From CBDCCT01 sp965214995 (GTDB lineage Bacteria; Deinococcota; Deinococci; Deinococcales; Trueperaceae): DNA of 64,000 bases. The notes below the pieces were generated by a model. The model was given only the letters and a program-made list of their open reading frames with translations. It was not told the DNA's origin and made no database searches. The position numbers and the translations under genes were made by a program. The DNA is taken from assembly GCA_965214995.1 (NCBI GenBank), contig CBDCCT010000002.1, positions 2,914,001 to 2,978,000 of the forward strand, read 5' to 3'. Of the stretch, positions 26,253-36,100 are shown piece after piece; the stretch's first letter is position 1; each line of letters begins with the position of its first letter.

Positions 26253-27452
26253 ATGTCTACACTCTCCACGCAAGAACGAAACCTGCCGACCCAAACGATT
26301 CTCAAAAACCGCAACCTAGACCTCATCTTCGCCGTCGCCATGATTATCATGACCGGCATCAGCGCGGTGACGCCCGCGTTCCCGGAGCTTGCGCGCAGCC
26401 TCGGTGTGTCCGAAAGCAGGGTTGGGCTGTTGGTCACAGTCTACACGCTGCCGGGCATCTTTTTGGCACCGCTGTTGGGCACCTTTGCCGACCGGCACGG
26501 GCGCAAGCGGGTGCTGGTGGTCGCGCTCCTCCTGTTCGGTTTGGCGGGTGGGGCGTGCGCGTTCGTCAATAACTTTACCCTTTTGCTCGTCCTGCGCGCG
26601 GTTCAGGGCGTGGGGCTCGCGCCTCTCTTTCTGATAAGCCTGACCATTATCGGCGACCTTTTTGACGGCGAGGCGCGGACCAAGGCGATGGGTTACAACA
26701 CCACGGTTATCGGCCTGAGTGCCGCGCTCTATCCGGCGCTCGGTGGGGGGCTCGCGCTCCTAGACCCGCAGCTTCCCTTTGCGCTCGCGTTTCTCGCGCT
26801 GCCCGTCGGCGGTTTATTGATTCCCTTTCTAAAAATACCCGAGCCAAAAAATCACCAAGACCTCAAGCAGTATTTTTCGGGCGTGCTGGCGAGCGCCAAG
26901 GACCGCGAGGCTATATGCTTGCTCGTCCTGACGGCGGGCGCTCAGCTCGTGCTGGTGGGCGGCTTTTTGAATTATGCGCCGATTCTGCTCGAGTCCTCCC
27001 TCGGCGCGTCAGCGTTTCTTATCGGCGTGGTCTTGGCGGCGCGCTCCGTCGCGCTTTCCGTCACCTCGTCGCTGCTCGGCAAGCTCGCCGCCAAGGTATC
27101 GCAAAAAAGGCTTATCAAGGGCTCGTTCGTGCTCTCCGCCGCGGCGCTGTTCCTCTTTCCCCTCTTCAGCACCCTCGGCTCTCCCTACTGGCTGCTCCTG
27201 CCCGCCGTCGTCTACGGCTTGGCGCACGGCCTGAACTTCCCCAATACCCAAACGCTTCTCGCGGGGGCCGCGCCTTCGGAACACCGCGCCGCCTTTTTGT
27301 CCCTGCGGAGCAGCGTCAAGCGGGTGGGGCAGACGGCAGGGCCTTTGGTGATGGCCGCGGTGTACGGGTTGTGGGGTTCCAACGCTGTGTTTTTTGTGAG
27401 CGCCGCAATCGTCTTGCTCTTGCTGGTGGTGGCGTTGGTGATGCTCGAGTGA
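26253..27452 (+). CDS. MFS transporter
   Basis: A 399-residue, twelve-helix major facilitator. The loop 2-3 motif appears as GTFADRHGRKRVLVV, and motif C-like glycines follow in the fifth helix; this is typical of drug-H+ antiporters. GGGGGA lies nine bases before ATG 26253. Position after chrA makes it a further efflux component, but no substrate can be assigned. Confidence 0.88.
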   Translation: MSTLSTQERNLPTQTILKNRNLDLIFAVAMIIMTGISAVTPAFPELARSLGVSESRVGLLVTVYTLPGIFLAPLLGTFADRHGRKRVLVVALLLFGLAGGACAFVNNFTLLLVLRAVQGVGLAPLFLISLTIIGDLFDGEARTKAMGYNTTVIGLSAALYPALGGGLALLDPQLPFALAFLALPVGGLLIPFLKIPEPKNHQDLKQYFSGVLASAKDREAICLLVLTAGAQLVLVGGFLNYAPILLESSLGASAFLIGVVLAARSVALSVTSSLLGKLAAKVSQKRLIKGSFVLSAAALFLFPLFSTLGSPYWLLLPAVVYGLAHGLNFPNTQTLLAGAAPSEHRAAFLSLRSSVKRVGQTAGPLVMAAVYGLWGSNAVFFVSAAIVLLLLVVALVMLE

Positions 27453-27524
27453 CGCGTGGTTTTACTGTTTCCCAATCCTGATGCGCTTTGTGTTCAGCCG
27501 GTAAGTTGGTTTGTATTGCCCTGA

Positions 27525-27598
27525 GGATCCCCCCAGCCCCCCTTATTAAGGGGGGAACAGTAGAAAGTCCCCCTGATTAAGGGGGATTTAGAGGGATC
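27525..27598. repeat. Palindromic C-run/G-run repeat, copy 2 (double hairpin)
   Basis: Two tandem hairpins, one around CCCCCCTTATTAAGGGGGG and one around TCCCCCTGATTAAGGGGGA, flanked by GGATC and GGATCG. It matches the element at 835-880 in its arms and core. Confidence 0.8.
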
Positions 27599-27637
27599 GA
27601 AACACCCTCCTGCGTTCCACTGAGACTGGCATAAACG

Positions 27638-27667
27638 AAAAGAGCGGGCGTTCGCGCCCGCTCTTTT
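27638..27667. terminator. Bidirectional intrinsic terminator
   Basis: A perfect 13-bp stem (AAAAGAGCGGGCG / CGCCCGCTCTTTT) capped by a TTCG tetraloop. It lies 20 bases past the stop of the minus-strand binding-protein gene and gives a T-run in both directions, so it also ends read-through from the MFS gene. Confidence 0.93.
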
Positions 27668-27687
27668 GCCTGTGAAGCTTTAGTTTG

Positions 27688-29022
27688 TTAGTTGTTGGTT
27701 TGCATCTGTGCGAGTTGGTCCTCGAGGATCGCGTTGGCCTCTTCGTTAAGCGCGTCCAGCGTCTCCTGCACGTCCGCGCCGTCCACGATGGCGGTCATCT
27801 CCTCCTCGACCACGTCGCGCACGAAGTCATAGCCGGGCACGGGCGGCTCGGCCTTGCCGTAGGGCAGCAGGTTGAAGGCGGTCTCGTAGGTGGGGTTCTC
27901 CGCAAAGTAGCCCGTAAGCTCTTCTGCTACGCTCCTACGCACCGGGAAGTAGTTGCTCGCCTCCGCCCACTCGGCCTGCGCCTGGTCGGAGGTGTAATAC
28001 TTGAGGAAAAGCCAGGCCGCGAGTTCGCTCGCTTCGTCCCCCGTCTCGGGCACGCTGACGCTCGCGCCGTAGATGTTGATGACGGGCTCTTCCGTCGTGT
28101 GAGGCGGCGCGTCCACGCCCCAGGAGAAGCCCGCGCCCTCGTCCACCGCGCTCGCGTAGAAAGGCAAGCCCGACGACGACCCCACCGTAAAGAGCGTCGT
28201 GCCCGCGCCGAAGTCGGTCTGGTCGCCGAACTGCTCGACGACGATGGTCGCGCAGCCGTCCTCTATGAGGCTCTGGAGAAAGGTCATCGCCTCCACCGCG
28301 GCCTCGCTGTTGTAGGTGTACTGGTTCGTGCTGGCGTCGTAGATGTCGCCGCCAAAGGCGAAAGTCCAGGCGGCGAAGGTCGAGGCGTTGATGTCGAGTT
28401 CGTAGCCGGTGCTGCCCTCGGCGGTCGCGCCGCTAAAGGGGTTCTCGGCGGCGGCACAGGCCACCTCCCTGAACGCGTCGGGTGTGGTGGGCGGGCCGTC
28501 GTAGCCAAGCTCACTCAGCCAATCGGCGTTGTAGTACATCACCTCGACCGAGCGGTTGGGCGGGAAGCCCAAGCGCTGGTTGTCAAAGCTCGGGAACACG
28601 TCCGCGTTGAAAAAGCCGGGGAAGAAGTCCGCCTGCTCTTCGTCGGAAAGTCCCCAGGTGGAGCTGTTGAGGAGCGGGTTCAAGTCCAAGAGCGCGTCGC
28701 CGAGCTGATAGGTCGCGGCCTGGTTCTGATAAGCGACCACCAAGTCGGGCACGTCCGGGGTGTTGAGCAGCGGCAGCATCTTCTGAAAGATGTCGCCGTA
28801 GCCCCCCTGATACTCGGCGTTCACGGTGATGCCGTACTCGTTCGTTTCGTTGAACCCGGCCACGATTTCCTCGAGCGCTTCCTCGCGGTCGCCCGTGTGC
28901 TGGTGCCAGAAGGTGATCGTCTGGCCGCTCGGGTCCACGCTCTCCCAGTCCGTCTGTGCCAAAGCGGCACCCAGCGTGAGGGCTGCGGCGAGCAGCCCGA
29001 CAAAAAGCCAAAATCTTTTCAT
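27688..29022 (-). CDS. Sugar ABC transporter substrate-binding protein
   Basis: A 444-residue periplasmic binding protein (UgpB/MalE type). Signal peptide MKRFWLFVGLLAAALTLGAA ends at LAQ. TITFWHQHTGDREEALEEIV is the family opening, and the C-terminal half contains SWGVDAPP and SEAAWLFLKYY-like wording near 28000. AAAGGAGG precedes the ATG by four bases. It is the last gene of an operon with two permeases and ends at a strong terminator. Homologues of this type bind glycerol-3-phosphate, maltose or other glycosides. Confidence 0.9.
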   Translation of the reverse strand: MKRFWLFVGLLAAALTLGAALAQTDWESVDPSGQTITFWHQHTGDREEALEEIVAGFNETNEYGITVNAEYQGGYGDIFQKMLPLLNTPDVPDLVVAYQNQAATYQLGDALLDLNPLLNSSTWGLSDEEQADFFPGFFNADVFPSFDNQRLGFPPNRSVEVMYYNADWLSELGYDGPPTTPDAFREVACAAAENPFSGATAEGSTGYELDINASTFAAWTFAFGGDIYDASTNQYTYNSEAAVEAMTFLQSLIEDGCATIVVEQFGDQTDFGAGTTLFTVGSSSGLPFYASAVDEGAGFSWGVDAPPHTTEEPVINIYGASVSVPETGDEASELAAWLFLKYYTSDQAQAEWAEASNYFPVRRSVAEELTGYFAENPTYETAFNLLPYGKAEPPVPGYDFVRDVVEEEMTAIVDGADVQETLDALNEEANAILEDQLAQMQTNN

Positions 29023-29127
29023 GCATCCTCCTTTGGAAAAATCACTGCCCGATTACAACTTATCACTGTCATAGGCTTGTCACCTGTACGTCGCGTGAGG
29101 ATTGACAACGGTCACCTGATACGCGGC

Positions 29128-30039
29128 TCATCCCTTGAGGCCGGAAGTGGCGATGCCCTCGGTGAACTGTTTCTGCGTAAAGAAGTAAATCACGAGCACC
29201 GGGATGATGGTAATGACCGCGCCCGCCATGAGGAGCTGCGTCTCGGGCCCCGCCTCGGTAATGAAGGTATAAAGCCCGACCATGAGCGGACGCCAGGTGG
29301 GGGTGGTGGTGACCAAAAGCGGCCACAAAAATTCGTTCCAGGCGACGATAAAACCTAACAGCGTGACGGTCATGATGACGGGCTTGCTCATGGGTATGAC
29401 GACGGCGCGTAAGAAACGCGCGTGTCCGGCCCCGTCGATGCGCGCGGCGTCCCAAAGCTCGCCGGGGATGCCCGCGAAAAACTGCCGCAATAAGAAGATG
29501 GAAAACGCGTTCGCTATAAAGGGCACCGTGAGCGCGGGCAGCGTGTTGAGCCACGAGCCCCAGGGGATGACGTCGCCGCGGACGAGCAGGAAGTTGGGGA
29601 TAAAGGTGACGGTGGTGGGAATCATCATCGTTGCTAAGAGTGTCATGAAGATGACCTCGCGCCCCGGAAACTCGATGCGCGCGAAAGCGTAACCCGCCAA
29701 AACGGAAGTAAAAAGCAGCCCTGCCAGCGTGAGCGCGGTGATGATGACGCTGTTTAAGAAGTATTGCGAAAAGTCGGCCTCGCCCCAGGCCTCCGCGTAG
29801 TTGGCGAACTGCGGCGCGTCGGGCAAAACCTGCCGGTTGATGGTCTCGCCTAAGGTCATGAGCGAGGTCGAAATCATATAGAAAAAGGGCGTCACCGCGA
29901 TAATGGCCCCGACGAGCAGCACGAGGTAGATGGGCAGGTGGACGAGGCGGAATTCGTAAGGGGTGCGTGAGGCCCGCTGAACCCGCCGGTCGGCCTCGAG
30001 CGCCGCCCCCTCCAGACCGCCGACCCTCGCCCTAGCCAC
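29128..30039 (-). CDS. Carbohydrate ABC transporter permease (MalG/UgpE type)
   Basis: A 303-residue permease with six helices; the EAA loop that contacts the ATPase reads ELWDAARIDGAGHARFLRAV. A 40-residue basic N-terminal extension precedes the first helix. Start GTG 30039 overlaps the previous gene by eight bases. It forms the translocation pore with the following upstream gene's product. Confidence 0.9.
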   Translation of the reverse strand: MARARVGGLEGAALEADRRVQRASRTPYEFRLVHLPIYLVLLVGAIIAVTPFFYMISTSLMTLGETINRQVLPDAPQFANYAEAWGEADFSQYFLNSVIITALTLAGLLFTSVLAGYAFARIEFPGREVIFMTLLATMMIPTTVTFIPNFLLVRGDVIPWGSWLNTLPALTVPFIANAFSIFLLRQFFAGIPGELWDAARIDGAGHARFLRAVVIPMSKPVIMTVTLLGFIVAWNEFLWPLLVTTTPTWRPLMVGLYTFITEAGPETQLLMAGAVITIIPVLVIYFFTQKQFTEGIATSGLKG

Positions 30040-31219
30040 GGAGCGCCCGCTTCCCGAAAAGCCGGTTTTGCACGAGCGTAAGACTCAAAATCACGACGAA
30101 GAGCAAAATGGACTGCGCCGCCGCCAGCGAGTAGTTGTTCCTTTTGTAAAACGTGTCGAAAATAACGATGCTCGCAGTGTCCACCGTGCCCCGCGCGAAG
30201 GGCTCGCGCATGACGTAGAGATGGTTAAAGGCCTGGAAGGTGCCGATAAAACCCAAGACCGTGAGGTAAAAGGTCACGGGCGAGAGCAAGGGCACGGTGA
30301 TGGACCAAAACTTTTGGCCCCCGTTGGCCCCGTCAATCTCGGCGGCTTCGTAGAGTTCTTTGGGGATGCCGCCTAAGCCGGCGAGAAAGATGACCATGTT
30401 GTAACCCACGTAGGTCCAGATGCCGAACATGATGATGGTGACGAGCGCCAGGCTGGGACCTGCCCAGAAATCTGTTAACTGGAGCCCCAACCGCGCAAAA
30501 AGCCCGCCGAAAAGAAGCTCCAAAACGGGCGTCGCCTCAAAAAGCCAGCGCTGCGGCGCGATGCCGAACAGTCCCAAAACTTGATTGGCAAAACTTTCTT
30601 CACGCGGGCTGAATAGGCCCCGGAACACCACCGCCGCCGCGACCACGGGCGTGACGTAGGGCAGGAAGTAGACCATCCGGAAGCCCTCTTGCCCGCGAAT
30701 TTTTTGAAACAACAAGTAAGCCAGCACCAGCGCCAGCGCAATCTGGAGGGGCACGGTGCCGAGCGCGTAGTAGAGGGTAATCTCGAGCGACCGCAAAAAG
30801 TCCCGGTCCCCCGCCCCCGTCATCATCCCCCAGCCGAGCGCGAACACCACCCCCGCGGCGAGGAGGGTGAGCGCGGCGACGACCTTGACGACCCGCAGCG
30901 TTCGTCCTCCCGAGCCCTTAAACGCGTCCGTCCAGAGCCAGTGCGCGAGCAAAATAAGGGCGACGCCGCCCAAGAAGAGCGCGCCGCCCGTCCAGGAGCC
31001 GACGAGGTCCTGGTAGTTTTCCAGGCCCAAAAAGCGTCCCTTCCGCACCCGCCAGGAGTAGAGGCTCATGTAAAAGGCGTAGCCAATGGGAAAAAGGCCG
31101 AACACCGCGATAACCAGCACCGATGGGAGGATGAAAAGGTAGCCCGTCAGCCACTCGCGGCGCTTCAGGGTGTTGGGGCGTTTTCTTTCGCCTCCGGTTG
31201 AGAGCGTGTTTAGGGCCAC
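30032..31219 (-). CDS. Carbohydrate ABC transporter permease (MalF/UgpA type), extended
   Basis: A 395-residue permease beginning at GTG 31219 with GGAGG seven bases upstream. The EAA loop reads ELYEAAEIDGANGGQKFWSI. It is about 90 residues longer than a typical UgpA: extra helices lie between residues 60 and 140 (GGALFLGGVALILLAHWLW and VVKVVAALTLLAAGVVFALG). First gene of the operon. No ATPase gene is present. Confidence 0.88.
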   Translation of the reverse strand: MALNTLSTGGERKRPNTLKRREWLTGYLFILPSVLVIAVFGLFPIGYAFYMSLYSWRVRKGRFLGLENYQDLVGSWTGGALFLGGVALILLAHWLWTDAFKGSGGRTLRVVKVVAALTLLAAGVVFALGWGMMTGAGDRDFLRSLEITLYYALGTVPLQIALALVLAYLLFQKIRGQEGFRMVYFLPYVTPVVAAAVVFRGLFSPREESFANQVLGLFGIAPQRWLFEATPVLELLFGGLFARLGLQLTDFWAGPSLALVTIIMFGIWTYVGYNMVIFLAGLGGIPKELYEAAEIDGANGGQKFWSITVPLLSPVTFYLTVLGFIGTFQAFNHLYVMREPFARGTVDTASIVIFDTFYKRNNYSLAAAQSILLFVVILSLTLVQNRLFGKRALRG

Positions 31220-31481
31220 CGGGTGACCTCCGGGTGTTTACCGGCTCCCTCGAGCCCTGCGCCCTCAACATATTCGGCATGTTTGGGTTTTCTTACAGAC
31301 GGCAAGCGCGCCTCTGTGCTCATGTATCACCCCAAAGCGTCAGTGTAGTTCCCCCGCGTCAGCACGGTGTCAACCGCCCACCTAAAAGTATAAACGCAAG
31401 CGGTGCCCGGTCGGCGTTGTTTGCGCGTTGCAAGGCGTACGTCACACGGGCGTCTGTGTAACGTGAGGGTAGAGTTGAGGG
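31220..31481. other. Divergent intergenic region
   Basis: About 260 bases between the divergent ABC operon and the methyltransferase gene. It must hold both promoters, but I see no well-formed -35/-10 pair, no strong hairpin and no credible small gene. Confidence 0.4.
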
Positions 31482-32531
31482 GTGAAACGGTCGAGTCGGC
31501 GTTTGGCACCCGCCCCCAAAGAGCTCGAGGCGGAAGTTCTGGCGGGCCTCGCCCCCTTCGCGGTGGAGGAGCTTAAAAGGCTGCCGGGCGTGACGCTGCG
31601 TGAGGGCCAGTCCGAGGACGCGGTGCGCTTTAGCTACCACGGCGACCTCGCCCGCTTGCGGCGGCTCCGCACCGTGGTGGCCGTGTACCTCGTGCTGCCC
31701 TTCGACGTGCCGCGACCCAAGGCGCTTTTGGGGCATCAGCATTTTACGAAGCTTTTGGAAGGTATCAAGACGGTGCAACAGGAGCCGGAAACACACTTTA
31801 CAGGCTTCCGCTTTGGCGCGGCGGGGGGCGACTCGCCCGTGTTCAAACGTTTGGCGACGGCGCTGGAAAGCTCGCTAAACCTTCCCTACGACGCCGAGGC
31901 GGGCGACCTGCTCCTGCGGGTGAGACCGGCGGGGCGCGGCTGGGAGGTGCTCGTCAGGCTCACCCCGCGCCCGCTCTCGGCGCGGGCGTGGCGCGTGTGC
32001 AACCGGGCGGGCGGCCTCAACGCCACGCTGGCGGCGGCGATGGTGGCGTTTGCGGGCGTGGGTCCCGACGACCGCGTGCTCAACGCCATGTGCGGCTCGG
32101 GCACCCTGCTGGTCGAGCGGCGGCTGTCGGGCAGAGCGGCGCGTCTTGTGGGGGTGGATATTGATAGTAACGCCCTCGAGTGCGCGGCGGCGAATCTGCG
32201 CGAGAGCGGCTTCGGGGGCGACGCTGAGCTTTTACAAGGGGACGCGGCGGGGCTTGACCTTCCTGCGGACTCCTTCGACGTGATGGTAGCCGACGTTCCC
32301 TGGGGCGACGCGGTCGGGTCGCACCGCGAGAACGCGCGCCTTTACCCCGCCTTTTTAACCGAGATGGCGCGCGTGGGCGGCAGAAACACGCGCTGCGTGG
32401 TGCTGACCCACGAGGTGAAACTCTTTGAGCGCGTGCTCAAAGAACAAAGAGCGTGGCGGCTTGTGACCGCCCTCCGCGTGTCCCATAGCGGCCACCATCC
32501 GCGGATGTACGGGCTCGAGCGCGTGCGCTAG
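31482..32531 (+). CDS. THUMP-type RNA guanine-N2 methyltransferase
   Basis: A 349-residue protein of the RlmL-N/Trm14 group. An N-terminal THUMP-like RNA-binding region (residues 1-150) precedes a Rossmann methyltransferase: MCGSGTLLVERRL is the AdoMet-binding motif, VGVDIDSNALECA the acidic loop, and VADVPWGDAVG takes the place of the catalytic (N/D)PPY. Probable target is guanosine in tRNA or 23S rRNA. Start GTG 31482; alternative starts are possible. Confidence 0.82.
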   Translation: MKRSSRRLAPAPKELEAEVLAGLAPFAVEELKRLPGVTLREGQSEDAVRFSYHGDLARLRRLRTVVAVYLVLPFDVPRPKALLGHQHFTKLLEGIKTVQQEPETHFTGFRFGAAGGDSPVFKRLATALESSLNLPYDAEAGDLLLRVRPAGRGWEVLVRLTPRPLSARAWRVCNRAGGLNATLAAAMVAFAGVGPDDRVLNAMCGSGTLLVERRLSGRAARLVGVDIDSNALECAAANLRESGFGGDAELLQGDAAGLDLPADSFDVMVADVPWGDAVGSHRENARLYPAFLTEMARVGGRNTRCVVLTHEVKLFERVLKEQRAWRLVTALRVSHSGHHPRMYGLERVR

Positions 32532-32713
32532 GGCCTGCGCCTTGATTTTGGGGAGCGGCCGAAACCGTGCTCTACCCAGAGCTTTGGATAGTCACCACTT
32601 GTTGGGATGCCCCCGCGCGGCTCGAGCCTTTTTTGAGGGCTGACGGTGTTACCCAAACAAGCATAAGCTTCTGCTGTGACGCCTGTACTCCTTTGCTGAG
32701 TACGCCAACCTCT

Positions 32714-32741
32714 TTGTAACAGAAGAGTCCCGTTTTATAGT
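32714..32741 (+). promoter_or_regulatory. Promoter-like pair upstream of a terminator
   Basis: TTGTAA (32714-32719) and TATAGT (32736-32741) are separated by 16 bases. Predicted transcription would start near 32748 and stop at the terminator ending 32816. Confidence 0.45.
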
Positions 32742-32747
32742 GTTGCA

Positions 32748-32816
32748 GGAGCAGCGAAGAGGGCAGCAAAGAGAGCCGCTAGCAGGGGGGGTTGAGAGCT
32801 AGCGGCTCTCTTTTTT
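32748..32816 (+). ncRNA. Candidate small RNA or attenuated leader of about 70 bases
   Basis: The segment is bounded by a promoter-like pair and a strong intrinsic terminator and holds no protein gene. It is purine-rich (GAGCAGCGAAGAGGGCAGC) before the terminator stem. I recognise no RNA family. Confidence 0.35.
32768..32816 (+). terminator. Intrinsic terminator
   Basis: A 13-bp perfect stem (GAGAGCCGCTAGC / GCTAGCGGCTCTC), extended by AAA/TTT, with a 14-base G-rich loop and a run of six T. Confidence 0.9.
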
Positions 32817-33000
32817 GGTTGCGGCTTTTGCCCCACCTGCGCCCCTTGTTTGCGCCGAGCATCCACGCCTATAAAACACGCCTATGAAACTTGTAAGATT
32901 TCGGACATTTTACGGTTTTCCGGCCCCTCGCGGCTTTTTTTGCGGTTGTCCGTAGGATGCTCCTCCACGTTTTGAGAAAGAATCAAGTAGGGTGGAAACC

Positions 33001-33141
33001 ATGATTTTCCCCACCCTTCCTCCGGCGCGTCCGGCAGACGCCTCGGCCAAGACGTGCTTAGTCAAACCAGACAAGCGTACGGAAAGCGCCCTGAAACTCC
33101 ACGTGACGTTTTTGGGACGCGGCGAGGGTTCGGCGTCGTGA
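33001..33141 (+). CDS. Possible 46-codon leader ORF before the LOV kinase
   Basis: ATG 33001 has the best ribosome-binding site in the region (AGGGTGG, about six bases upstream). Its frame stops with a TGA that overlaps GTG 33138, an in-frame start of the kinase (GTGA overlap), the geometry of translational coupling. The product (MIFPTLPPARPADASAK...) resembles nothing I know. Alternatively a frameshift separates it from the kinase N-terminus. Confidence 0.35.
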   Translation: MIFPTLPPARPADASAKTCLVKPDKRTESALKLHVTFLGRGEGSAS

Positions 33142-36100
33142 AGGGTGCCCTTTCCCCCACGCCCCGCCCCGCCGAGGGCTCAGCCGACCGCCTCCGCGAG
33201 CTCGAAGCTCGTCTCGCCGCGGTCCACGGCGCGTCCCACCGGGCGGAGCTTCTGGGGGCGCTGCTCGACGCCTTTGACAACACCCTGGTCGTCACCGACC
33301 CAGGAAAGCCGGACAACCCCATCATCTACGTTAACCGCGGCTTTGAAGAGCTCACGGGCTACCGTCCGGAGGAGGTTGTGGGGCGCAACTGCCGCTTTTT
33401 GCAGGGTCTGGACCGCGACCAGCCCGCCGTGGCGAGGCTCCGCGAGGCCGTTCGGGCGGGGGAGGCCGTGCAGGTGGAGCTGCGCAACTACCGCAAGGAC
33501 GGCTCGATGTTTTATAACGAGCTCTACCTTTCGCCCATTATGGACGACGAGGGCAGACCTATGCTTTTTTTGGGCGTCCAGAACGACGTGACGGAGCGGG
33601 TGGAGGCGTTGCGGGAGCTTAAAAAGGCGCGAGACATCCTGGAAACGCGCGTGAGGGAGCGCACGCAGGCGCTCCACACGTCCAACGAGAGCCTGGAGCA
33701 CGAGGTTGTTGAGCGGCGGCGGGCCGAGCGGGAGGTGCGCGCTTCAGAAGAGCGGCTGCACGACGTGCTCGACCACCTGCTCACCTTTGTGGCGGTGCTC
33801 GACCCCGACGGTAGGCTGGAGTACGTGAACCACACCGCGCTCAGCGTTTCTGAAGTTACCTTAGACGAGGTTCTGGGCGAGCCTTTTGCCGACACCCCCT
33901 GGTGGCGGCATGACCCGGCGGTGCAGGCGCGGCTGCGCGGGGCGCTTCAAAGAGCGGCTGAAGGCGAGACATTGCGTTATGACGAGCGGGTGTGGGTGGG
34001 GGAGGGCCGCGTGCTCACCGTGGACTTCATGCTCGCGCCCATGACGGATGAAGAGGGCCGCGTCACGCACCTTGCCGCGTCGGCGGTGGACATTACCGAG
34101 CGTAAAGAGGCTGAAGGGGCGTTACGGGAGTCGCAGCGGTTCTTGCGCTCGACCTTGGACGCGCTCTCCGCGCACATCGCGGTGTTGGACGAAGAAGGGA
34201 CGATCGTCGCCACCAACGCGGCCTGGCGGCGCTTTGCACGAGAAAACGGCGGCAATCCGGACGACGTAGGGACGAACTACCTGACGGTATGCGGGGTGCC
34301 GCCGGCCAAGGATGCAGACGAAGACGAAGGAGGCGCGCGGAACACCCCAAAAAATTCCACAGATGCTGCAGAGGACAATGAAGGTGCCGACGTGGCGGCG
34401 GGTATCCAGGCGGTCATAGGGGGCGAAAGGGAGCAGTTCAGGCTCGAGTACCCCTGTCACTCGCCCACCGAGCGTCGCTGGTTCGCGCTCACCGTGAGCC
34501 GCTTTTCGGGTCCTGGCCCGGTGCGGGTGGTGGTGGCGCACGAGAACATCAGCGAGCGCAAACTCGCGGAGGAGGCGCTGCAAGGGGCGACCGAGCGGCA
34601 CAGGCTCTTGGTCGAGAGCGCCAAGGAGTACGCCATCATCATGACCGATAGTCAGGGGCGCGTGCTCGAGTGGAACCCCGGCGCGGAACGCATCATAGGT
34701 TACGCCGAAGAGGACGTGCTGGGCCAAAAGGTCGACTTTATTTTTACCCCCGAAGACCGCGAAGAGGGGAGGCCAGCGTTTGAACTGCGCCAGGCCGAGG
34801 CGACGGGCGCGGCCAACGCCCAACGCTGGCACCTCCGAAAAGACGGCACGCGCTTTTTCGCCGACGGCGTGATGACGGCCTTGCGGGACGACGAGGGGCG
34901 GCTGCGCGGCTTTGCCAAGGTGCTGCGCGACTCCACCGAGCGCAGAAAAGCCGAAGAGGCGCTTCAGCGGAGCGAAGAGCGGCTGCGTCTGGCGCTCGAG
35001 ACGGTGCGGCTGGGCGATTGGGAATTGGATTTATCTACCCTAGAAGCGCAACGTTCGCTAAGGCACGATCAGATTTTTGGTTACGACACGCTCCTGCCCG
35101 AGTGGAGCTACGACAGGTTCTTGGAGCACGTTCTGCCCGAGGACCGCGCGCACGTCGCCAAAAAATTCGGTGCGTCTCTGGCCGAGGGCGTGCCCTGGGA
35201 TTTTGAATGCCGCATCGCGCCGCGGGGCGGCGGCACCCGCTGGATTTGGGCGCGGGGGAAAGCTTACCGCGACGCTGCCGGAAAACCTGTACGCGTGTTG
35301 GGTACGGTCATGGACGTGACCGAACGTAAAGAGGCCGAGGCGGCGCTGCGCGAATCCGAGGTGCGTTTCCGGGGCACCTTCGAGAACGCGGCGGTGGGCA
35401 TCGCGCATGTGGGCATGGGCGGCGAGTGGCTGCGCGTCAACGAGACGCTCTGCAGGATTACCGGCTACAGCAAAGACGAGCTTTTAAGGATGACCATTCA
35501 GGACATCACCCACCCGGACGACCTAAACGCCGACCTGGTGCAGATTGAACGGCTCATGAAGGGCGAGATAGAGTCCTACACGATGGAGAAGCGCTACTTT
35601 CACCGGGACGGGCGGGTCGTCTGGATGGACCTCACCGCCGCGTTGCAGCGGGGCGAGGACGGCGAACCGAGGTACTGCATCTCGGTCGTGGAGGACATTT
35701 CGGAGCGCAAAGAGGCCGAGCGGGAGCGCCTAAGGCTGTTGGAGCTCGAGCGCTCGGCCCGCGAGGACGCCGAAAGGGCGGGTGCTCGCCTCTCCTTTTT
35801 GGCCGAGGCGAGCACGCTTTTGGCCTCGTCGTTAGACTACGAAGAAACGCTCGCCAACGTGGCGAAGCTCGCCGTGCCGGGCGTGGCCGACTGGTGCACG
35901 GTGGACTTGGTGGACGAGGGCGGAAGGCTCGAGCGTCTGGCGGTGGCGCATAAAGACCCCGACAAGGTCGCCTGGGCGCTCGAGCTTAACCGCCGTTACC
36001 CTCCCTTGCCTGAGACCTCCGGCGGTTTCTACGAGGTGCTGCGCACGGGCAAGGCGGTGCTCCGGCCGGACGTTCCGGACGCGCTCCTTGCCGCCGCCGC

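Larger units (their letters stand above)
32532..33000. other. Long intergenic region
   Basis: Nearly 470 bases without a convincing protein gene. It contains a promoter-like pair at 32714-32741 followed by an intrinsic terminator at 32768-32816, a candidate small transcript, and then an AT-richer leader before the light-sensor operon with GGTGG close to ATG 33001. Confidence 0.5.

Noticed and set aside
27685..29358. 557-codon open frame on the plus strand
   Set aside because: It lies antisense to the binding-protein gene and has His/Arg/Val-rich composition typical of shadow frames in GC-rich DNA.
32572..32769. 65-codon minus-strand ORF in the gap before the LOV operon
   Set aside because: No ribosome-binding site, no recognisable family, and it overlaps the better supported promoter-terminator pair.
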